Assembly (NCBI GenBank): GCA_900552145.1
Contig: URYW01000108.1
Span: forward strand, 1 to 5,660
Reading direction: 5' to 3'
Source of the DNA: an uncultured Collinsella sp.
GTDB lineage: Bacteria; Actinomycetota; Coriobacteriia; Coriobacteriales; Coriobacteriaceae
DNA: 5,660 bases
Position 1 is the first letter of the stretch; each line of letters starts with the position of its first letter. Shown one piece after another: positions 1 to 4,740 of this stretch. Made by a program: the position numbers and the translations under genes. The notes under the pieces were generated by a model. That model worked only from the letters and a program-made list of their open reading frames with translations. It searched no databases and was not told the DNA's origin.

Positions 1-4
1 CATA

Positions 5-81
5 TGGTCGGGACGACAGGATTCGAACCTGCGACATCCTGCTCCCAAAGCAGGCGCGCTACCAAACTGCGCCACGTCCCG
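5..81 (-). tRNA. tRNA-Pro (anticodon UGG)
   Basis: The minus strand folds as a complete tRNA cloverleaf. The acceptor arms CGGGACG (75-81) and CGTCCCG (9-15) pair perfectly, followed by discriminator A (8) and a genomically encoded CCA (5-7). The anticodon arm has stem CCTGC/GCAGG and the 7-base loop TTTGGGA, giving anticodon TGG (45-47), which reads proline codons. The T arm carries the standard TTCGAAT loop on a stem with one G-U pair. The gene has its own promoter upstream (133-161), so it probably does not depend on readthrough from brnQ. Confidence 0.97.
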
Positions 82-97
82 AAGGTGTTGAGCAGCT

Positions 98-111
98 AAG
101 GTCTAAACCTT
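98..111. repeat. Small inverted repeat in the tRNA-Pro leader
   Basis: aaggt (98-102) and acctt (107-111) form a 5-bp stem with a 4-base loop, ending 16 bases before the 5' end of the tRNA. It could form a leader hairpin in the precursor tRNA. The stem is short and may be chance. Confidence 0.25.
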
Positions 112-132
112 GCGTGTCCCAAAGCGAAGGAA

Positions 133-161
133 ATTATAGGGGAGACTCCCCGCCTGTGCAA
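133..161 (-). promoter_or_regulatory. Sigma-70-type promoter for tRNA-Pro
   Basis: On the minus strand there is a -35 box TTGCAC (156-161), a spacer of exactly 17 bases (139-155) and a perfect -10 box TATAAT (133-138). A start about 7 bases downstream would give a 5' leader of roughly 45 nt before the mature tRNA end at 81. The position directly upstream of the tRNA, just after the brnQ stop, fits a dedicated tRNA promoter. The spacer contains a palindrome, listed separately. Confidence 0.8.
139..151. repeat. Perfect palindrome inside the tRNA-Pro promoter spacer
   Basis: The sequence ggggagactcccc has two 6-base arms around a single central base. It fills most of the interval between the -10 and -35 boxes of the tRNA promoter. 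It also lies 21 bases past the brnQ stop, and on the minus strand it is followed by TATAATTT. It could be a protein-binding dyad, a weak short-stem terminator for brnQ, or both. The RNA hairpin would have only 5 pairs and a 3-base loop, so the terminator reading is weak. Confidence 0.45.
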
Positions 162-172
162 GCGCAGAAACC

Positions 173-1531
173 CTAGCTCCTCGAATGTGCGACAAAACGA
201 CTATGGAGCAGACCGATCACAAAGGCAACCACGGCAACCGGCGCCCACGCGGCACCGATGTCAGCCAGGGGTAGCGCATCAACGGGCAGCCACGTGCCCT
301 CATAGAACGCATCACGGACCGAGGCGATCACACTCTGCACAGCAACCACGCCGCCGACCCACACCCACACCTGCGGATGAGCGTCGCAAAAGCCGTGCAC
401 CAGGCCCATCAGTACCAGCACGATGGCAACGGGATACAAGGCGTTGAGCATGGGCACCGAGAACATAAGAATCACGTCGAGGCCCACATTGGAGAGCACG
501 CACGAAAACGCTGCGAACACAAAGGCGAGAATCGCAAAGGGACGGCTCATGGCCTCCTCGGAGGCCTCCGCTCCCCCTTCGACCACATACGTCTCGCAGA
601 AGTAACGCGAGCAGCAGCTGATAAGGCCAATGCACACGTTCATGCAGGCGAGAAAGAAGATGGCGAAGACCACGACCGTGCCGGCAAGGCCAAAGTGCAT
701 GGAGGCAGAGCGGGCAAGGATGGCGGCGCCGTTGGTAGCGTCGGGCATCACGGTGACGAGCAGCATACCGGCAAGGGCCAAACCGCAGTAGATGACGGCC
801 ATGAGCACGCCTGCAATCACACCAGAACGCGAAATCTCGAAGTCTACGCGCTTGTCATCGGTAACGCCCAACTCATGGATGGTCTCGGCGATGATGATGC
901 CAAAGGCGAGCGACGCGAGCAGGTCCATGGTCTGATAGCCAGTCAGAAAGCCCTGCACGGCGGCGCCCGCATCGTAGGGAGCCTGAGGCGCGGCAGCCGG
1001 CCCCAGCGGCGAGATCACGGCAGCACCCACGACCAGCACGATGAGCGCAATAAGCGCGGGGCCCGTTATGCGACCGAGCACGCGCGTGATGACACCCGGA
1101 CGCAGCGTGAGCGCAAACGCGACGATAAAGAAACCAACGGCAAACACCAGGCGAGCCGTGCCGAGCGAAACACCCTCGGGTAGCAGCGGCACCAACATTT
1201 CGAAGGCCGTGGAGCTCGTGCGCGGAATAGCCAGGCACGGGCCGATGGCCAGATACACCGCCGCGACAAAGAACTCACCAAACTTGGGGTGCACGCGGCC
1301 GGCAAGCTCGCGCGCCGTGCCGGCGAGCGCGACAGCGATAAATCCCATAACAGGCAGACCGATAGCGGCAATCAAAAAGCCGATCATGGCAAGCGGCGTG
1401 GCTGTACCGGCCTGAAGTGCCAGCAACGGCGGAATGATGAGGTTACCGGCGCCAAAGAGCATCGAGAACAGCGCAATGCCGACGGTGACGACATGGTCGG
1501 AGCGCAGACCGCGCGGGGCGGATGAGGCCAT
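173..1531 (-). CDS. brnQ: Branched-chain amino acid transporter BrnQ (LIVCS family)
   Basis: This is a 452-residue integral membrane protein that should import leucine, isoleucine and valine, coupled to Na+ or H+ (family knowledge). Length and sequence match BrnQ along the whole protein. The N-terminal motif FGAGNLIIPP (residues about 26-35) and the segment GPCLAIPRTSSTAFE are family signatures. The later stretch GFLTGYQTMDLLASLAFGIII matches the conserved GYLTMDTLGAMVFGIII-like region of E. coli BrnQ. Hydrophobic segments run throughout, consistent with about 12 helices. I chose ATG 1531 because AAAGG (1539-1543) lies 7 bases upstream; a GTG at 1537 directly abuts that site and is less likely. 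No leader peptide or T-box fits in the 67-base gap to the upstream gene. Because a terminator lies in that gap, brnQ is probably a separate unit, but I found no convincing promoter for it. Confidence 0.93.
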   Translation of the reverse strand: MASSAPRGLRSDHVVTVGIALFSMLFGAGNLIIPPLLALQAGTATPLAMIGFLIAAIGLPVMGFIAVALAGTARELAGRVHPKFGEFFVAAVYLAIGPCLAIPRTSSTAFEMLVPLLPEGVSLGTARLVFAVGFFIVAFALTLRPGVITRVLGRITGPALIALIVLVVGAAVISPLGPAAAPQAPYDAGAAVQGFLTGYQTMDLLASLAFGIIIAETIHELGVTDDKRVDFEISRSGVIAGVLMAVIYCGLALAGMLLVTVMPDATNGAAILARSASMHFGLAGTVVVFAIFFLACMNVCIGLISCCSRYFCETYVVEGGAEASEEAMSRPFAILAFVFAAFSCVLSNVGLDVILMFSVPMLNALYPVAIVLVLMGLVHGFCDAHPQVWVWVGGVVAVQSVIASVRDAFYEGTWLPVDALPLADIGAAWAPVAVVAFVIGLLHSRFVAHSRS

Positions 1532-1550
1532 AGGCACACCTTTCGGGTCG

Positions 1551-1584
1551 AAACAAAAACGGGACGGGCAAAAGACCCGTCCCG
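1551..1584 (-). terminator. Rho-independent terminator of the selenium operon
   Basis: On the minus strand a perfect 9-bp GC-rich stem (arms 1576-1584 and 1560-1568, CGGGACGGG/CCCGTCCCG) encloses a 7-base loop and is followed directly by the U-tract TTTTTGTTT (1551-1559). It starts 15 bases past the stop of the desulfurase-like gene. The plus-strand reading has no T-tract, so it acts in one direction only. It separates the selenium genes from brnQ. Confidence 0.88.
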
Positions 1585-1598
1585 CAAGTATATACGCT

Positions 1599-2738
1599 CT
1601 AGCAGGCTAAATCGCGCAAAGCGTCAATCGCGGTGTCGACTTCCTCGTCCGTGTTGAAATACCCAAACGAGAAACGGACAATACCCTGGCGCTCGGTCCC
1701 GAGCGCGCGGTGCATGAGCGGAGCGCAATGGGCGCCAGGGCGCGTCGCAATCCCCCACCCTTGCATGAGCGCGTCCGAAATCTCGGCAGAGTCGATATCG
1801 CCCACGTTGAGTGAGACGATCGCCGAGCGCACGGGCTGGTCAAACGCACCGTAGAGCGCAATGCCGGGGATTTCGCGAACACCGGCGAGGAAGCGCTCCG
1901 CAAGCGAGCGCTCATGTGCCGCAATCGCCTCGACTCCGCCTTGGGCCTCGATAAAGTCGAGGCCGGCAGAAAGGCCCGCGATGCCGTGGCCGTTGAGCGT
2001 GCCCGCCTCAAGGCGCGTGGGCCACTCAAGCGGCTGCAGTGGGTCGAAGCTGTGCACGCCCGTGCCGCCCATGGCCCACGGAGCCACGTCAATGCCCTCC
2101 GCCACGGCCAGGCCGCCGGTCCCCTGCGGACCCATGAGCCCCTTATGGCCGGTAAAGCACACCACGTCGAGCCCCATGGCCTGCATATCGATATGCGCCG
2201 TGCCGGCAGACTGCGAGGCATCGACGATCACCAGCGCACCGGCCGCATGGGCCATGGCCGCCACGCGCGCAATGTCGACCGCGTTGCCGGTCACATTGGA
2301 GGCGTGCGTCACCACCACAGCACGCGTACCGGGCGTGACAAGCCGCTCGAGCTCGTCGTAGTCGAGCACGCCGTTGGTATCACAGCCCGCATGCTCAACC
2401 GTCACACCCTGCTCTGCCGCCAGGCGGTTGAGCGGACGCAGCACGGAGTTGTGCTCGAGCACCGTTGTGACCACATGGTCGCCGGGGCGCACCACCCCGT
2501 TGATGGCGGTGTTGAGCGCCGCCGTGGAGTTGGGCGTAAAGCACACACGGTCCGCCCTCGGGCAACCCAAAAGGCGCGCGAGCTTGGCACGGCAAGCGTG
2601 AATCGTACGAGCGGCATCGAGGGCACCCGACGTGGCGCCGCGCCCGGCATTGCCAAGCGAGCACATCGCCTGCGTCACGGCATCGATGACCGTCTGCGGC
2701 TTGTGCATGGTCGTAGCCGCGTTATCCAGATAGATCAT
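1599..2738 (-). CDS. Class V aminotransferase, cysteine desulfurase/selenocysteine lyase-like
   Basis: A 379-residue cytoplasmic PLP enzyme of the NifS/Csd type. The family removes sulfur (or selenium) from cysteine (or selenocysteine), forms a persulfide on an active-site Cys, and leaves alanine. Visible features are the N-terminal IYLDNAATT, LEHNS with His96, VDASQSAG with Asp173 and Gln176 for PLP, TGHKG with the PLP-binding Lys199, and RPGAHCAPLMHRALGT with the probable catalytic Cys338. It resembles the NifS-like subgroup often found with yedF and selD. ATG 2738 is preferred to GTG 2753: GGGAGG lies 7 bases upstream, MIYLDNAATT is the usual family start, and the ATG overlaps the preceding stop as ATGA, implying translational coupling. 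In this operon it likely supplies S or Se to the carriers; whether it prefers cysteine or selenocysteine cannot be read from sequence. Confidence 0.9.
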   Translation of the reverse strand: MIYLDNAATTMHKPQTVIDAVTQAMCSLGNAGRGATSGALDAARTIHACRAKLARLLGCPRADRVCFTPNSTAALNTAINGVVRPGDHVVTTVLEHNSVLRPLNRLAAEQGVTVEHAGCDTNGVLDYDELERLVTPGTRAVVVTHASNVTGNAVDIARVAAMAHAAGALVIVDASQSAGTAHIDMQAMGLDVVCFTGHKGLMGPQGTGGLAVAEGIDVAPWAMGGTGVHSFDPLQPLEWPTRLEAGTLNGHGIAGLSAGLDFIEAQGGVEAIAAHERSLAERFLAGVREIPGIALYGAFDQPVRSAIVSLNVGDIDSAEISDALMQGWGIATRPGAHCAPLMHRALGTERQGIVRFSFGYFNTDEEVDTAIDALRDLAC

Positions 2739-2986
2739 CGCACGACCTCCCACATATCGATCACGGTATAGCCCTCGGTGGGAACGCCCGCCGCGGCAAG
2801 TTCGCCGCGCAGCAGCTCCTCATCGGCAGGCAACGCCTTCCTCGCCAGACCGCAGCCGGCAGCGACCTCCCCGGGCACGGGATTCGTTCGCCCGGGAAGG
2901 CCGCGCGCAATGCACAGGGACTCGCAACCCATGGCGGCCGCCGTGGTGGGAAACGTGATGACAAGCGCCGGGCGCTTCTCCCTCAT
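2735..2986 (-). CDS. Small DUF3343 (putative Se/S carrier-like) protein
   Basis: An 83-residue protein with no signal peptide or membrane segment. It matches the DUF3343 pattern: an N-terminal strand and helix around FPTTAAAM, then PGRTNPVPGEVAAGCGLA, where the family has a conserved P-x(n)-AGCGLA motif; Cys45 is the obvious candidate for carrying sulfur or selenium. Cys21 and Cys25 are also present. The family is poorly characterised and commonly sits beside yedF and selD, hence the suggested carrier role (inference). I chose ATG 2986 because GGAG (2992-2995) lies 5 bases upstream; a TTG at 3001 would overlap that site. It starts 19 bases after the yedF stop and its own stop overlaps the ATG of the desulfurase-like gene by 4 bases, so the two are probably made together. 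Confidence 0.85.
   Translation of the reverse strand: MREKRPALVITFPTTAAAMGCESLCIARGLPGRTNPVPGEVAAGCGLARKALPADEELLRGELAAAGVPTEGYTVIDMWEVVR
2746..2751 (-). promoter_or_regulatory. Ribosome binding site fixing the desulfurase-like start
   Basis: GGGAGG lies 7 bases upstream of ATG 2738, within the last codons of the DUF3343 gene. It overlaps the alternative GTG at 2753 closely enough to rule that start out, and supports the ATGA-coupled start. Confidence 0.75.
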
Positions 2987-3005
2987 GGCAACTCCAACCA
3001 ATACG

Positions 3006-3632
3006 CTACGGGCGCACGACGCGCACGGCCTGCTCCATCTTCTCCACGATCATGTACATGTTGGTGACCTCGCCCACCGCAAGCTGGTCTTTAATGCCAT
3101 AGTGATCGAGGCAGGTACCACAGGTGAGAATCTCGACACCCTGCTCGGCCAGACCCTTCAGGTCGTCGAGTACCGGTGAGCCCTCGACGGTGAGCTTGGC
3201 GCCGCCGTTGTAGAACAGCATGGTCGCGGGCAGCTCCTCCTGCTGCGTCACGGCAAAGATGAAGGCCTTCATGAGCTTGTGGCCCAGCTCGTCGTCGCCT
3301 CGGCCCATGCAGTCGGTGTAGACGGAAATGACGAGCTTGCCCTTGCCGGCGCTGGCGTCGCAGAAAGCGGCGCCGTCCTGCTCGGGGTCCGCAACGGCCA
3401 CGGCACCGGCGGTCGCGACGGTCACGTGCCACTCGGCGTCAGAAACCTTCTCGACTGAGGCCGTGCAGCCCTTCTCCTGCGCCATCTTGGAGATGTTCTT
3501 GACGGCGGTCTCGTTGTCGACCGAGGTCACCACGGCGCCCTCGCCGTCAAGCTGTTTGAGTGCCTTAAGCGTCTTGACGACGGGCAGCGGGCAGGCATCG
3601 CCCATGGCATTGACTTCAATTTTGGTAGACAT
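3006..3632 (-). CDS. yedF: Selenium metabolism protein YedF (TusA-like plus DsrE-like)
   Basis: A 208-residue cytoplasmic protein with two parts. Residues 1-72 are a TusA/SirA-like domain with the signature GDACPLPVVKTLKAL; Cys14 in the CPxP motif is the persulfide-carrying residue in TusA proteins. Residues about 98-208 are a DsrE-like domain with VISVYTDCMGRGDDELG (Cys108) and LTCGTCLDHYGI (Cys171, Cys174). This two-domain layout is that of YedF proteins linked to selenium metabolism, rather than the single-domain E. coli protein of the same name. The role is probably to carry S or Se between the desulfurase and SelD, though the biochemical activity is not settled in the literature I know. 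The ATG has AAAGGA (3640-3645) 7 bases upstream. It lies 58 bases after the selD stop, the longest gap within the operon, and that gap is AT-rich. Confidence 0.92.
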   Translation of the reverse strand: MSTKIEVNAMGDACPLPVVKTLKALKQLDGEGAVVTSVDNETAVKNISKMAQEKGCTASVEKVSDAEWHVTVATAGAVAVADPEQDGAAFCDASAGKGKLVISVYTDCMGRGDDELGHKLMKAFIFAVTQQEELPATMLFYNGGAKLTVEGSPVLDDLKGLAEQGVEILTCGTCLDHYGIKDQLAVGEVTNMYMIVEKMEQAVRVVRP

Positions 3633-3687
3633 AGTAAATTCCTTTCGAATGAATCAATCAAGAACGATAGATAGTTGAATAAACAAA

Positions 3688-3697
3688 CCGTTAACGG
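3688..3697. repeat. 10-base palindrome across the selD stop codon
   Basis: ccgttaacgg is a perfect palindrome that includes the selD TAA stop (3691-3693). It opens an AT-rich 58-base gap before yedF. As RNA it could form only a 3-bp stem with a 4-base loop, so it is not a terminator. It might be a protein site or chance. Confidence 0.3.
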
Positions 3698-4740
3698 ACA
3701 ACGCGGACGGCAGGACCGCCCGGCTCCGCCTCGCACACGCGCCCGACAACGGCGGCAACGCGCCCCTCGGCATCCAGGCGACGCGCAAGCTCATCCACAT
3801 CCGCCGCGGGCGCCGCGATGAGCAAACCACCCGAGGTCTGCGGATCGTACAGCGCGTCGAGCATGCCCGGCTCCAGGTCATCGTCGGCCGTCACGCGCGG
3901 GCCAAAGAAATCCTGGCTGCGGTAGGAGCCCGCGGGGATAATGCCCAGACGCGCCATATCAAGCACCTGGTCAAAGAGCGGCACCGCCCCCGCCGCGAGC
4001 TCAATCTGCACGCCCGAGCCCTCGGCCATCTCGCACGCATGCCCGATCAGGCGAAAGCCCGTAATGTCGGTGCAGCCGTGAAGCCCGAGTCCCTCGGCCA
4101 AACGGATCGGGGCTTCGTTGAGGGCGCGCATCGAGTCAAACATGGCTGCGGCCTCGTCCTGCTCGATAAGCTCGCCCTTAATGGCCGTGGTGATGATGCC
4201 CGAGCCGCTCGCCTTGGTCAGCAGCAGGACATCGCCCACGCGCGCGCCGCTGTTGGCGAGCATGCGGTCGAGCGCGACAAAACCGCTCACGGACAGGCCG
4301 TACTTGGGCTCGTCATCGTTGATGGTGTGGCCACCCGCGATGGAGCAACCCGCCTCGACGCACTTGTCGGCACCGCCCGCCAGAATCTGACCGGCAACCT
4401 CAACGCCCAGACAGCTCGGGATGCAAAGCAGGTTCATGGCATGGCTCGGCCGCCCGCCCATGGCGTAGATGTCCGACAGCGAGTTGGCCGCAGCGATCTG
4501 GCCAAACTGGAACGGGTCATCGACCATCGGTGGGAAGAAGTCGATGGACTGCACGAGCCCCAGGTTCTCCCCTACGCGGAAAACGCTCGCATCGTCGGAG
4601 GTATCGAACCCCACGAGCAAGTTGTCGTTATGCACATTGGGTAAATCGCCCAGGACCTGGGCGAGGGCTCCGGGGGCCAACTTAGCGGCTCAACCGCTCG
4701 CGGCCGTCATGGACGTGAACCTTATGGTGTCCTTAGCCAT
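3691..4740 (-). CDS. selD: Selenide, water dikinase SelD, a selenocysteine-containing selenoprotein (UGA recoded at residue 17)
   Basis: SelD makes selenophosphate from selenide and ATP, the selenium donor for selenocysteine and selenouridine. Read through TGA 4690-4692 as selenocysteine, the gene encodes 349 residues, the usual SelD length. The N-terminus reads ...TAASG-U17-AAK20, aligning residue for residue with Cys17 and Lys20 of E. coli SelD; the nonessential second Cys is Ala here. Downstream are NLLVG, DDASVF (Asp50, metal/ATP region), DFFPPMVDDPFQFGQIAAANSLSD..AMGG, AGGHTINDDEP, TDITGFRLIGH and DPQTSGGLL. A start after the TGA (TTG 4680) would lack the catalytic residues and has no good ribosome site. 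ATG 4740 has GGAAGGGGG (4746-4754) 5 bases upstream. It overlaps the glycosyltransferase stop by 8 bases, suggesting coupling. One oddity is Arg (CGC) for the usual Gly in TGFGLLGH. The recoding requires selA, selB and selC elsewhere in the genome. Confidence 0.95.
4646..4664 (-). promoter_or_regulatory. Candidate bacterial SECIS hairpin of selD
   Basis: In the mRNA, UCGCCCAG and CUGGGCGA form a perfect 8-bp stem with loop GUC. The stem begins 26 nt after the UGA and the GGUC element lies 33-36 nt after it, within the spacing range usually accepted for bacterial SECIS elements. Counting the closing G, the apex reads AGGUC, as in the E. coli fdhF SECIS loop (GGUC), where G and U contact SelB. 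Unlike E. coli, the stem has no bulged U, and the loop is about 14 nt farther from the UGA. The structure is coding sequence as well. Function is inferred from position and shape. Confidence 0.72.
4690..4692 (-). other. In-frame UGA selenocysteine codon of selD
   Basis: This TGA interrupts the selD frame after 16 codons. Protein similarity to SelD is continuous on both sides: MAKDTIRFTSMTAASG before it, and AAKLAPGALAQVL after it. It falls exactly at the catalytic Cys17 position of E. coli SelD. Selenocysteine at this site is well known in SelD from many bacteria and animals, so a real stop or a sequencing error is unlikely. Confidence 0.94.

Noticed and set aside
377..1183. 268-codon open frame on the plus strand opposite brnQ
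   Set aside because: It lies wholly antisense to a well-matched transporter, is rich in His, Arg and Gly as expected of a GC-rich shadow frame, and has no ribosome binding site or recognisable family.
1587..1627. Promoter for brnQ made from TTGACG (1622-1627) and TATACT (1587-1592)
   Set aside because: The spacer is 29 bases, far from the usual 16-18, and no other good pairing of boxes was found.
1914..2771. 285-codon open frame on the plus strand opposite the desulfurase-like gene
   Set aside because: It is antisense to a gene with all catalytic motifs intact, its composition is typical of a shadow frame, and it matches no known protein.
3691..4680. SelD starting at TTG 4680 as a 329-residue protein
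   Set aside because: It lacks the catalytic Sec/Cys17 and Lys20 region, has no convincing ribosome binding site, and similarity continues upstream through the TGA.
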